Assembly: GCF_000337455.1 (NCBI RefSeq)
Contig: NZ_AOIU01000048.1
Location: 28,469-92,468, forward strand
Direction: 5' to 3'
Length of the DNA stretch: 64,000 nt
From: Halosimplex carlsbadense 2-9-1
GTDB taxonomy: Archaea > Halobacteriota > Halobacteria > Halobacteriales > Haloarculaceae
Below are positions 33,839-41,580 of this stretch, piece by piece. The notes under the pieces were generated by a model. The model ran no database searches. It was not told the DNA's origin and worked only from the letters and a program-made list of their open reading frames with translations. Numbering within the stretch: the first letter of the stretch is position 1; every line of letters begins with the position of its first letter. The position numbers and the translations under genes were made by a program.

Positions 33839-35065
33839 TCAGGCTTCGAGCCACCAGCCGAGCAGCCGCTCGGCGTCTTCGGGGGACCGCTGGCCGCGGC
33901 GCTCGCCCATCGTTCGGCTCTTCTCGTCCAACACCGCGCGTTCGAGGTGGTCGCGCGCGCTCCGGATCGCGGGGGCGTCACCGTACTCCTCGCCGGTGCC
34001 GGAGAAGCGACCGCGGTCGGTGAACAGTCGGATCGTCGCTCGAATGAGCGGCGACCCGCGCTGGCGCTCCTTGTGTTTGTGGAGGACGACGTACGCCTCG
34101 ATGACGTGCATCTCGTCGAACTTCCTCGCTACCCCGTCGATGAGGTCGGACACCTCCTCGCGGGTCGTAGTGGTGAGATAGCGCGCCCCGAACACCTGCA
34201 GGCGCGTCCCGTCGTCGGGCGTCCAGGTGAGCGACCGCAACACGTCGGTCAGCGTGACGACGCCGTCGACGCCCTCGGCGGGGACCTCGACGACCAGCGA
34301 CGAGTAGTCGTCCTCGCGCATCCTGCCGACGGCGTCGTCGAGCCCCGCCGTCGGCCCGGTCGTCGCCACCGGCTCGTTCATCACGTCGCGGGCGGGGATG
34401 TCGAGCAGGCGATGTCCGACGCCGGCGCGCTCACCGTAACCCTGGTCGGCGCGCTCGGCGTCGGTCGAACTCGCGCCGCCTCGACCGAAGCCGCCGACCG
34501 ATCCGCCCTGCTGGCGGTCGGTCTCGCGGACCGCGAACTCCAGCAGGTCGAAGTAGCTCACCATGCCGACCGCGTCGCCGTCGTCGACGACGGGCACGCG
34601 GGAGATGCCGTCGACGCGTAGTCGATGGATCACCTCGCCGACGGTGGTCTCGGGGTCGACCGCCCGCAGGTCGCGGGTGTACACGTCGCTCACGTCCAGC
34701 GCGTCGAGGAACGGCTCGGTCGCGGCGGCGACGCTCTCGTCGGTCGCGACGCCCTCGAAGACCTCGCCGTCGTACACCGGGACGAGCGGGAACTCGCTCT
34801 CGACCATGCGGCGGGCGACCTCGCGGACGTCGTCGCGGCGGTCGACGCTCGGCACGTCCTCGCGCATGACCGACCGGGCCTTCTCGTCGGGGTCGTGCCG
34901 GGAGCTGACGAGCGCCTTCCGCGTGACGACGCCGACGATCCCGCCGTCGTCGGTGACCACGACGGCGGGGTCGCGGTGGGTCTGGAAGGCGCCGAGTAGC
35001 TTCGACACCGGTGTTTCGGGGTCGAACTCGCGGTAGTCGGTCGTGACGGCCTCCGAGATGTCCAT
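33839..35065 (-). CDS. Four-CBS protein with C-terminal ribosome-hibernation-factor-like domain
   Basis: This 408-residue protein has four CBS modules. The first is at about residues 1-60 (PVSKLLGAFQTHRDPAVVVTDDGGIVGVV), the second at 65-115, the third at 128-185 (DGISRVPVVDDGDAVGMVS) and the fourth at 240-300. A linker of about 40 residues rich in Gly and Ser separates the third and fourth. The last 100 residues (FDEMHVIEAYVVLHKHKE and LIRATIRLFTDRGRF, then ARDHLERAVL) look like the HPF/RaiA-type hibernation domain. Four-CBS proteins that bind ribosomal subunits and block translation have been reported in archaea; a CBS-HPF protein of this kind would let adenine nucleotides control ribosome storage. 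The ATG at 35065 fits a good MDISEAV start. Confidence 0.82.
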   Translation of the reverse strand: MDISEAVTTDYREFDPETPVSKLLGAFQTHRDPAVVVTDDGGIVGVVTRKALVSSRHDPDEKARSVMREDVPSVDRRDDVREVARRMVESEFPLVPVYDGEVFEGVATDESVAAATEPFLDALDVSDVYTRDLRAVDPETTVGEVIHRLRVDGISRVPVVDDGDAVGMVSYFDLLEFAVRETDRQQGGSVGGFGRGGASSTDAERADQGYGERAGVGHRLLDIPARDVMNEPVATTGPTAGLDDAVGRMREDDYSSLVVEVPAEGVDGVVTLTDVLRSLTWTPDDGTRLQVFGARYLTTTTREEVSDLIDGVARKFDEMHVIEAYVVLHKHKERQRGSPLIRATIRLFTDRGRFSGTGEEYGDAPAIRSARDHLERAVLDEKSRTMGERRGQRSPEDAERLLGWWLEA

Positions 35066-35350
35066 CCGTGGGCGATTCGGGCGCTCTCCCGATAGCCCGC
35101 CGGCTTGCAGTCGCCAGCGGCTCCGGGTCCGGCCTCGCCCGACCCCGGCGCTCGGCAGTCGGTCGCCCGCTCGCCGACCGCTCGGGACGGTCGGGGGCGG
35201 CTCGTCCCGGGCCGACGCCGTCGGTAAGTCGGGCTTATCGCCGGTGGGAGATCGAGCGTGAACCACGGGACTGTCGGGCGGATCGGGTCGTTCGAACGGC
35301 GACAGCGTAGGCGCCGTGTTCTTTTGCGGGTGCCTGCGAATGCCTACCCG

Positions 35351-36049
35351 ATGAGCACTATCGTCGAGGCGACAGTCCCGGCCGACCAGTTCGCGCTCGC
35401 GGAGACGCTCTCGGCGGTCCCGGCGACCGAGATCCGCATGGTGCGACTGGTCGCACACGGCTCGGAGCACGTGATGCCGTTCCTCTGGGCCGGCTGCGAG
35501 GACACCGACCGCGTCCACGACGCGCTGGCGAACGACCCGACGACCGAGTCCGTCGAGATACTCTCGGAGTTCGACGGCGAGGCGCTGTTTCGCGTCGACT
35601 GGGCCGCCAGGGTGCGGGTGCTCGTCTCGATCGTCGCCGAGGAGAACGCGACGGTTCTCGACGCCTGCGGCCGCGACGGCACCTGGCACCTCCAGATATT
35701 CTTCCCCGACCACGAGCTGGTCTCGGCCACCCGCGACTTTTGCGAGGACTTCGGGATCGACCTGGAGCTCGAACGGATCAACCGCCTCTCGGAGGCCTCG
35801 GAGTACGGCCACCTCGGACTGACCGAACGGCAGTACGAGACGCTGGTCGACGCCTACGAGGCGGGCTACTACGAGGTGCCCCGGACGGTCAATCAGGAGG
35901 AACTCGCCGAGCACTTCGACGTGTCCCACCAGGCGCTCTCCGAGCGGCTGCGCCGCGCCCACGAGACGGTCATCACCAACGCCCTGTACCACAAGATCCA
36001 CCGCCGCGACCACGACGTGTCGCCGCGTATCCGTCACGAAGCCGACTGA
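35351..36049 (+). CDS. Bat-type helix-turn-helix regulator, paralogue 2
   Basis: This 232-residue protein begins MSTIVEATVPADQFALAETL and is a clear paralogue of the one at 25545-26189. The sensor-like N-terminal domain ends with an HTH made of ERQYETLVDAYEAGYYEVPR and EELAEHFDVSHQALSERLRRAHE. A short basic-acidic tail follows. Two close copies in 10 kb suggest a duplication with divergence of the sensor part (Cys residues differ between the two copies). Regulators of this kind often act on neighbouring genes. The ATG at 35351 is 31 codons inside a longer open frame. Confidence 0.88.
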   Translation: MSTIVEATVPADQFALAETLSAVPATEIRMVRLVAHGSEHVMPFLWAGCEDTDRVHDALANDPTTESVEILSEFDGEALFRVDWAARVRVLVSIVAEENATVLDACGRDGTWHLQIFFPDHELVSATRDFCEDFGIDLELERINRLSEASEYGHLGLTERQYETLVDAYEAGYYEVPRTVNQEELAEHFDVSHQALSERLRRAHETVITNALYHKIHRRDHDVSPRIRHEAD

Positions 36050-36139
36050 GGCTCCGCCCCGTTCGACCCGTCCGAGGCCGTCCGGCGACGCCGCGAGGGC
36101 CGGGACAACAGCTAATCGGTCTCGGCCCCAACTGGACCC

Positions 36140-36520
36140 ATGGCAAACGTCCTCCGCGGATCGACTACACAGACGACGGACGCCCCAGAGGCGGCGCCGC
36201 TCGAACGCGCCCGGTCGGTGGCAACGCTGCTCGACGAATCGGTGCGGGTCCCGGTGGTGGGGTACCGTGTCGGGCTCGACCCGCTGCTGGGGATCGCGCC
36301 CATCTCCGGCGACGTGATCGCCGCGGTCGTCTCGCTGTACATCGTCTACGCGGGCGTCCGGATCGGCGTACCGAAACGGAAGCTCGTCTGGATGCTCGGT
36401 CGGGTCGGCGTCGACCTGGCGGTCGGGTCGATCCCGATCGTCGGCACGCTCGTCGACGCCGTCTGGAAGAACAACAAGCGCAACGTCGCCGTCATCGAGT
36501 CCCACGTCGAGTCGGCCTGA
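36140..36520 (+). CDS. DUF4112 family membrane protein
   Basis: This 126-residue protein has three to four short membrane segments. The DUF4112 pattern is visible as RVPVVGYRVGLDPLLGIAPISGDVIAAVVSLYIVYAGVRIGVP, followed by GRVGVDLAVGSIPIVGTLVDAVWKNNKRN, almost to the end of the protein. The family is small, widely spread and functionally uncharacterised, and appears near stress genes. It is a single gene after the Bat-type regulator, with 90 bases between them. The ATG at 36140 is supported by good codon bias. Confidence 0.88.
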   Translation: MANVLRGSTTQTTDAPEAAPLERARSVATLLDESVRVPVVGYRVGLDPLLGIAPISGDVIAAVVSLYIVYAGVRIGVPKRKLVWMLGRVGVDLAVGSIPIVGTLVDAVWKNNKRNVAVIESHVESA

Positions 36521-36557
36521 CTGCACTCGCCGGCTCCCCCTCGCTCCGACCGATCGG

Positions 36558-37019
36558 TCAGCGCGGTTGCCGTGGCCTCCGGCCGAGCGGGACGGGCGGA
36601 CCAGTGGAGTGCTCCACGCGAACGACCTTCCCCGTGTGCTGCACCTGCATCGGCACGAGATGGAGCGACGGCGGCAACACGGGCTCGGACGGAGTAGACG
36701 CCGCTCGGTCCTGCGGCGGAACGGCGCCGCTCCCGATCGGAACGTGCGTGATGCGGAGCGGCGGATCCGGCGGGCTGGCGGGCTCGGACCGCCGCGAGCC
36801 GGAACTGGCGCGAGGCGAGTCCCGGTCCGTCGCGGTGTCGTCCCGGTCTGGCTCCGACGCCCCCGCTCCATCGTCGTCGGTCGCGGCGGCGTCCCGCTCG
36901 TCCTTCGACAGGAACTGCCCGGTCTCGGGGTCTCGGGGCTGGCCGCCGCCCTCGTCGTCGGTTCCGGACCGACTCGCCTCGGCGTCACCGCGGTCTGTGT
37001 CGCTGTCGTCGGAACTCAT
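36558..37019 (-). CDS. Hypothetical disordered protein
   Basis: This 153-residue protein starts MSSDDSDTDRGDAEAS, with a highly acidic Asp/Ser-rich first half containing the short motif DPETGQFLSKDE, which recurs in haloarchaeal proteins, and a Pro-rich, more basic second half. No domain or membrane segment is seen. A TATA-like AT-rich element is at about 37072-37083, upstream of the ATG. I do not recognise a family; the gene is plausible but not certain. Confidence 0.5.
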   Translation of the reverse strand: MSSDDSDTDRGDAEASRSGTDDEGGGQPRDPETGQFLSKDERDAAATDDDGAGASEPDRDDTATDRDSPRASSGSRRSEPASPPDPPLRITHVPIGSGAVPPQDRAASTPSEPVLPPSLHLVPMQVQHTGKVVRVEHSTGPPVPLGRRPRQPR

Positions 37020-37164
37020 GAGTGGTCGCCAGCCGCGAAGCGTGCTGACGGAGGGACTACCCCGCCGAGGCGTTTAAAATAGCGTGATGATTCGACCGTT
37101 TGCCGGTGCCTAACGGCCGAACGGTCCGACACCCGCGTCGACCCGGACGGGGCCCGGGCGGCGG

Positions 37165-37401
37165 TCAGCGCGGGCCGGGACACTCCTCCGGGAGGTCGTC
37201 CCTGGTGAGGCGCTCGGCGCCGCAGCGGACACAGCGGTAGTACGACTCCCGGTAGCCGCGCTGGTCGGCGAACCCGCGGTGTGACTCGGGGTGGCGGCCG
37301 GGGACCCACTCGGTCTTGTCGACGACGAGATGGGGTCCGACCGGTTCGGCGTCGGGGTAGGACGGTGCGACGGATCTGACTGCGTTGTTGTGGGTGCTCA
37401 T
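37165..37401 (-). CDS. Haloarchaeal zinc-ribbon protein
   Basis: This 78-residue protein begins MSTHNNAVRSVAPSYP. It has a conserved middle part (EWVPGRHPESHRGFADQRGY) and a C-terminal zinc ribbon with YRCVRCGAERL and a later ECPG (three cysteines; the fourth ligand could be a His in the middle). Small zinc-ribbon proteins like this are common in haloarchaea and thought to bind RNA or protein partners. The ATG at 37401 is chosen over an ATG 19 codons upstream. Confidence 0.6.
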   Translation of the reverse strand: MSTHNNAVRSVAPSYPDAEPVGPHLVVDKTEWVPGRHPESHRGFADQRGYRESYYRCVRCGAERLTRDDLPEECPGPR

Positions 37402-37690
37402 GTTTCTCGATCCCACGGTGGACGGCCGGCGGTCCGCCCCCGTTCGGGCGGTGATCACCGGTCGAGGTAGGTAGGGGATCGACCGGCATAAGCGACTCCC
37501 CTGGCAGGCCGCTGACCTGTCTGTGTCGGTGGGTTTCGACGGCGTACCCGACGGTAAGCACGTCCGGACGGGGCCGGCGAGCGCGGGGTCGCGACGGGCC
37601 AGTCACGGACGGTCTCCAAGGTTTATTGGGCGGCCGAGCGGACGGCTTCCCGTCGGCCGGCGAGCCGAGCGTCCGCGCCGACTGTCTACT

Positions 37691-38545
37691 ATGTCACCGA
37701 ATCAGGGCCGCGACCCGTCAGATCCGCGGACTCGACAGCAGCGAGGCACTGAACAGCGACCGCCGGGGACCCCCCAGGGAGTACCGACCGCGCAACCGCA
37801 CGGCCAGCCCCAACCCCAGCAGCCACAGTCCCAGCAGCCGCAGGCGCCGGGGAACCAGCCCGGTGGGCCGACACCGCAGTACCAGTCCCAGCAAGGCGTC
37901 GGCGCTCCGCAGCAACAACCCCGGGCGAGCGGGGGCCAGCAGGCTCAGCCGACGCCCGGGACCGCCCCGCAGCGACAGTCGGTCCAGGGCGCGGTCTCAC
38001 AGCAGCCACGGCCCCTTCAGGGAGCGGCCGGGCCGGGCGCGACACCACAGCAGCCGTCCCCGGGGCCACGTCCGCAGGTAACTCCTCAGCAGCGGACCCG
38101 GCGTGGACGGGCGCTTCTCAGACCGGTCACCGTCGACGACGTGGTCGCCGAGGACGTGGTCACCGTCCAGCGCGACACGCCCGTCCGGACGGCGGTGGCG
38201 AAGATGAGCGACAGCGACGTGGGCTCGGTGGTCGTCGTCGATGACCGCCAGCCGGTCGGGGTCCTCACTGACCGAACGATCGCGCTCGCACTGGAGGACC
38301 AACCCAACGTCGCCGACCGATCGGCCGAGGAGCTGACCGACGGGAAGCTGATCACCGTCGACGCCTCGACGACGATCTTCGAGGCGCTACAGCTGATGAA
38401 CGACGAGGGGATCCGGCGGCTCCCGGTGGTCGACGACGACGGTCGCCTCCAGGGGATCGTCACGCTCGACGACGCGCTGGTCCTGCTTGCGAACGAACTC
38501 GACAAGATCGCGAGCACGGTCCGCGAGCAGTCGCCCCGGCTCTGA
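37691..38545 (+). CDS. CBS-domain pair with Gln/Pro-rich N-terminus
   Basis: This 284-residue protein has a disordered N-terminus of about 140 residues, rich in Gln, Pro and Gly (runs such as QPQPQQPQSQQPQAPG), then two CBS modules (about 148-205 and 212-265). The modules carry TVDDVVAEDVVTVQRDTPVRTAVAKM and ASTTIFEALQLMNDEGIRRLPVV. CBS pairs bind adenosine nucleotides and act as energy sensors. The N-terminus is almost free of acidic residues, like those of the phasin-like, Dps and copper-storage-like proteins nearby. The ATG at 37691 (MSPNQGRDPSD) is preferred. The fusion of an energy sensor with a low-complexity tail is unusual. Confidence 0.82.
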   Translation: MSPNQGRDPSDPRTRQQRGTEQRPPGTPQGVPTAQPHGQPQPQQPQSQQPQAPGNQPGGPTPQYQSQQGVGAPQQQPRASGGQQAQPTPGTAPQRQSVQGAVSQQPRPLQGAAGPGATPQQPSPGPRPQVTPQQRTRRGRALLRPVTVDDVVAEDVVTVQRDTPVRTAVAKMSDSDVGSVVVVDDRQPVGVLTDRTIALALEDQPNVADRSAEELTDGKLITVDASTTIFEALQLMNDEGIRRLPVVDDDGRLQGIVTLDDALVLLANELDKIASTVREQSPRL

Positions 38546-38562
38546 GCCGGGGCGACCGAAGT

Positions 38563-38573
38563 AGTTATATACG
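38563..38573 (+). promoter_or_regulatory. TATA box for the small membrane protein gene at 38595
   Basis: AGTTATATACG lies about 25-30 bases upstream of the ATG at 38595, consistent with a leaderless transcript. Confidence 0.6.
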
Positions 38574-38594
38574 TCGGTTCGAAAGCCGTCCCTA

Positions 38595-38837
38595 ATGGCC
38601 ACGCGAGAGCAGCCGTCGTTCCGGCAGATGTGCCGTGCGACGCCGTTCCGGACCGCCCTCTTCACCTTCGGACCGCTCCTCGTCGGCGCCGCGCAGGTGA
38701 CGAACGCGTTCGTCCACGGGTCGCACCTCCCACTGCTCGCCGCCGTCGTGGCGGTCACTGTCCTCTACTCCGCGCTGGTGACGCGCTATCAGCTCGCGAC
38801 GTTTCGCCGGCGAGCCGTCACGCGAACCCTGGAGTGA
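38595..38837 (+). CDS. Small two-helix membrane protein
   Basis: This 80-residue protein begins MATREQPSFRQMCRATPFRTALF and has two predicted membrane helices (about 22-42 and 46-65), followed by a basic tail (FRRRAVTRTLE). It has a good TATA box at 38563. No family is evident to me. It is convergent with the DUF1328 gene, whose stop is 6 bases from its own. Confidence 0.6.
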   Translation: MATREQPSFRQMCRATPFRTALFTFGPLLVGAAQVTNAFVHGSHLPLLAAVVAVTVLYSALVTRYQLATFRRRAVTRTLE

Positions 38838-38843
38838 CCGCCA

Positions 38844-39065
38844 TCACAGGACCAGCGAGACGACCGCCAGCACGAGGAAGATCAGCACCAGCCACTTCGC
38901 GATCTCCATGCTCAGCCCCGCGACGCCGCGAGCGCCGAGGAGCGCCGCGACGATGGCGAGCAGGAAGAAACCGATGGCCAACGTGATGAAGTTCCCCGTG
39001 AAAAATTGGAGGGGTAGCGTTACGGTCCCGACCGCCGTTGTGCCGACTCCAGTGAGTCCGTACAT
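38844..39065 (-). CDS. DUF1328 family small membrane protein
   Basis: This 73-residue protein has two membrane helices and the DUF1328 pattern in its second half: [42 protein letters not shown]. This Gly-rich two-helix family is widespread in bacteria, where it often belongs to general-stress regulons. The N-terminus ([18 protein letters not shown]) is slightly longer than usual. It has its own promoter region in the AT-rich spacer to the right. A stress-linked role is suggested by the company of Dps, PRC-barrel, CBS and YihY genes. Confidence 0.82.
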   Translation of the reverse strand: MYGLTGVGTTAVGTVTLPLQFFTGNFITLAIGFFLLAIVAALLGARGVAGLSMEIAKWLVLIFLVLAVVSLVL

Positions 39066-39450
39066 GAGTCTTCACGACAGGCTACTCGCGTCAGCCTCTT
39101 TGTAATAGAGCCGATATCAGCCGTAACACACTGCTATCGTCCGATTCGGGCAGCCGGCGCGGTCTCACCCCGTCGGTCGTGCCCGTCGCGACGCACGCCC
39201 CGTCAGCCCTCGATGGCCCACACTCACCTCCCAAGTATCCGAAGTTTGACCACGTATACAAACTCTATACGTAACTATTCGCTTACTGAAAGAACGTTTT
39301 CGACGACCATACCGAAATAACTGGTATCTATCTATAGAATAAAGAAACGCGATCAATATCTCGGTACTTCAACTCCGATGATGTGAATCGCAACAGTATT
39401 ACGTTCGCCTTTCCGATAGTACGGCGACGCTACCGAACTGACGAGAGACC
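39066..39450. other. AT-rich spacer with ACGTATA-N7-TATACGT palindrome
   Basis: No gene is seen in these 385 bases. The segment 39239-39400 is markedly AT-rich for this genome. A perfect inverted repeat, ACGTATA-N7-TATACGT, is at 39252-39272. It could be an operator or a promoter for the TraB-like gene (ATG 39451) or the DUF1328 gene. Confidence 0.5.
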
Positions 39451-40164
39451 ATGACCGACGACTCGCGCGCCGACCCGGGACTGGCATCGGAGTATCAGAC
39501 GACGCTGGCGGGCGGAGCGGTGACGCTGGTCGGGGTGGTCCACGACCACCCCGCGAGCGTGACGCGGGTGTCGTACGTGGTCGAGCGACGCTCGCCAGAC
39601 GTGCTCGCGCTCGAACTCCCGCCGCTGGCGGTGGGGCTGTACGAGGCTCACGCGGCCCGCGGGACGGACCCGCTCAGCTTCGGCGGGGAGATGAGCGCCG
39701 CGATCCGCGCCGCGGAGACCGACCGCGTCGTCGGGATCGACGGCCCGTCGCGGCGGTTCTGTCGCGAGCTCGCGGCGCGGTTCGTCCGCGACAGGTCGGG
39801 GGTCGGGACCGTCACGCGGTCGCTGCGCGGCGTCGCCTCCGTGACTCGAACGGCGGTTGCCTGCCGACTCGCGGCGGCGGTCGCGCGGCGGACGGCGAGG
39901 GCGCCGACCGTCGGGTCGCGGACCGAGTACGACGTCGCCCCTTCCGACCCGCCGGAGCGACAGGCCGAGGACGAGCGCCGCCAGGCCGATGCGGCGACGG
40001 CCGTCCTCGACGCCTTCGAGAAGCCCCCCGCCTCGCGGATCCGCTCGGAGACGCGCGAGGCGCACATGGCCGACCGACTCCGCGAGTTCAGCCGGGGGAG
40101 CGACGTGGTCGCCGTCGTCGGCCTCGGCCACTTCGATCCGCTCGTCGACCGTCTGAGCGGGTGA
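39451..40164 (+). CDS. TraB-like family protein
   Basis: This 237-residue protein resembles the TraB/PrgY family: residues about 20-60 read GGAVTLVGVVHDHPASVTRVSYVVERRSPDVLALELPP (in part), and near the C-terminus is DVVAVVGLGHFDPLVDRL, the conserved GH-containing strand. Catalytic residues of TraB-like proteins are the His and Glu of these two stretches. The haloarchaeal family lacks the C-terminal membrane helices of the full-length archaeal TraB proteins, as does this one. Its substrate is unknown; bacterial TraB proteins remove or degrade peptide pheromones. The ATG at 39451 is chosen. Confidence 0.75.
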   Translation: MTDDSRADPGLASEYQTTLAGGAVTLVGVVHDHPASVTRVSYVVERRSPDVLALELPPLAVGLYEAHAARGTDPLSFGGEMSAAIRAAETDRVVGIDGPSRRFCRELAARFVRDRSGVGTVTRSLRGVASVTRTAVACRLAAAVARRTARAPTVGSRTEYDVAPSDPPERQAEDERRQADAATAVLDAFEKPPASRIRSETREAHMADRLREFSRGSDVVAVVGLGHFDPLVDRLSG

Positions 40165-40245
40165 CGACCGTCGTTCCGGCGGGTCGGTTCCCGGCCCGCA
40201 GGAACCCCCGAACGTGTTATTCGATCGGACCGTGTAGATCCGTGT

Positions 40246-40740
40246 ATGACCGTCGACGACCTCACCGAGCACGGCGCCGAGCGGATGGACGACGAAGCGA
40301 TCGCGTCGTTCCTGTCGAGCCAGCGCGTCGGGGTTCTGGGCCTCCCCGGGGAGGAGGGCGGCGCGCCCGCGATGCGACCGCTGTCGTTCGCGTTCGACGA
40401 CCCGGACGGCCTCTACCTGCTGTACGTCGGGGGCGGCGAGAGCCGTAAACGGGACCTGAGCGACCGCGCCGAGAGCGCGCGCTTTCTCGTCTACAGCGCC
40501 GAGACGGCGTTCAACTGGCGCAGCGTCCTGCTCACCGGGTCGATCGAGCGCGTCTCGCCGTCGACGGCCGAGACGCTCGGCGAGGAGACCCACCTCCCGT
40601 GGCAGCCCGACCTGCTGGGCGCGGTCGGCGAGCGGGGCGACACCAGCCTCTACCGGTTCGCCATCGACGAGCGGGCCGGGCTCAGACACGCCGGACTCCC
40701 GGAGGGGTTCGACGTGCAGGCGGGCGACGGCGGGAGCTGA
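40246..40740 (+). CDS. Pyridoxamine 5'-phosphate oxidase-like FMN-binding protein
   Basis: This 164-residue protein begins MTVDDLTEHGAERMDDEAIASFL. Its split-barrel fold is indicated by SQRVGVLGLPG, APAMRPLSFAFDD and LYLLYVGGGESRKRDLSDRAESARFLVYS, the normal order in PNPOx-like families. These bind FMN or F420 and reduce small molecules; haloarchaeal members are rarely characterised. It has normal length and a good start. It lies 80 bases past the TraB-like gene and could be a separate transcript. Confidence 0.82.
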   Translation: MTVDDLTEHGAERMDDEAIASFLSSQRVGVLGLPGEEGGAPAMRPLSFAFDDPDGLYLLYVGGGESRKRDLSDRAESARFLVYSAETAFNWRSVLLTGSIERVSPSTAETLGEETHLPWQPDLLGAVGERGDTSLYRFAIDERAGLRHAGLPEGFDVQAGDGGS

Positions 40741-40876
40741 GGGGGCGACACGCCGGTCGGCCTGTCGACAGATCGGCGGCCCGTCCGCGGACTGGCCGGC
40801 GAGCGGTCCGCGGTACGTCGCCGTTACTCGCGCCGTTTCCGCCGCCCTCCTCTCGGAACCCGAGAACGTACTGCTC

Positions 40877-40887
40877 GCTTTATACTG
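40877..40887 (+). promoter_or_regulatory. TATA box for the DUF998 gene
   Basis: GCTTTATACTG is about 35-40 bases upstream of the ATG at 40921 in an otherwise GC-rich spacer. Confidence 0.6.
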
Positions 40888-40920
40888 TGAGCGAACCGAC
40901 TAGTCGGTGGTGAACGAGAA

Positions 40921-41580
40921 ATGAGTCAGGTAACGGCCCACGGCGGTGAGCGAGCGACGATCTTCGGACACGAGTACGACAGCAGGACGATCGCGGGGGC
41001 GTGTTTCGCCGTGCTCGGCGCGCAGTTCCTGACCGCGATCATGCTCGCGGCGGCGATGGTCCCGGGGTACGACTTCGGCGCGGCGGCGATCAGCGACCTC
41101 GGCGTGTTCCCGGAGACCGCGCTGCTATTCAACGTCTCGGTCGTGGTCGCCGGCCTGCTCAACGCAGCGGGCGGGTACTTCTTCTACCGGAGCCACGGCC
41201 GGCGCTGGCTGCTGGCGCTGTTCGCCCTCGCGGGACTCGGCGCGGTCGGGACCGGCCTGTTCCCCCTCGACAGCGGCGGCCTCCACGGCCTGTTCGCGCT
41301 CGTCGCCTTCCTGTTCATGAACCTGGAGGCGGTCGGGAGCGCGGCGGTCCTCCGCGGCGTCCCGCGCGCCGGCTCGCTCCTCGCGGGCGGTCTCGGGCTG
41401 GTTTTCGTGGTGTTGATGGCGATCGGTGACGCGGGAACCGTGGCCGCGTTCGGCCCCATCGGCCACGGCGGGACCGAGCGGATGATCGTCTATCCCGTCA
41501 TGCTCTGGCTCGTCGCGGTAGGCGGGTACCTCCTCGGGACCGCCGACGGCGCGGCGACGGCCGACGCCCGGGTCGAGTGA
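40921..41580 (+). CDS. DUF998 family membrane protein
   Basis: This 219-residue protein has six membrane helices. The DUF998 pattern is seen in AGACFAVLGAQFLTAIMLAAAMVPGYDF and ISDLGVFPETALLFNVSVVVAGLL, followed by LFPLDSGGLHGLFALVAFLFMN. The family is common in archaea and actinobacteria and has no assigned function. The stop codon is immediately followed by the ATG of the next gene, so both are likely made from one transcript. The start has a good TATA box. Confidence 0.86.
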   Translation: MSQVTAHGGERATIFGHEYDSRTIAGACFAVLGAQFLTAIMLAAAMVPGYDFGAAAISDLGVFPETALLFNVSVVVAGLLNAAGGYFFYRSHGRRWLLALFALAGLGAVGTGLFPLDSGGLHGLFALVAFLFMNLEAVGSAAVLRGVPRAGSLLAGGLGLVFVVLMAIGDAGTVAAFGPIGHGGTERMIVYPVMLWLVAVGGYLLGTADGAATADARVE

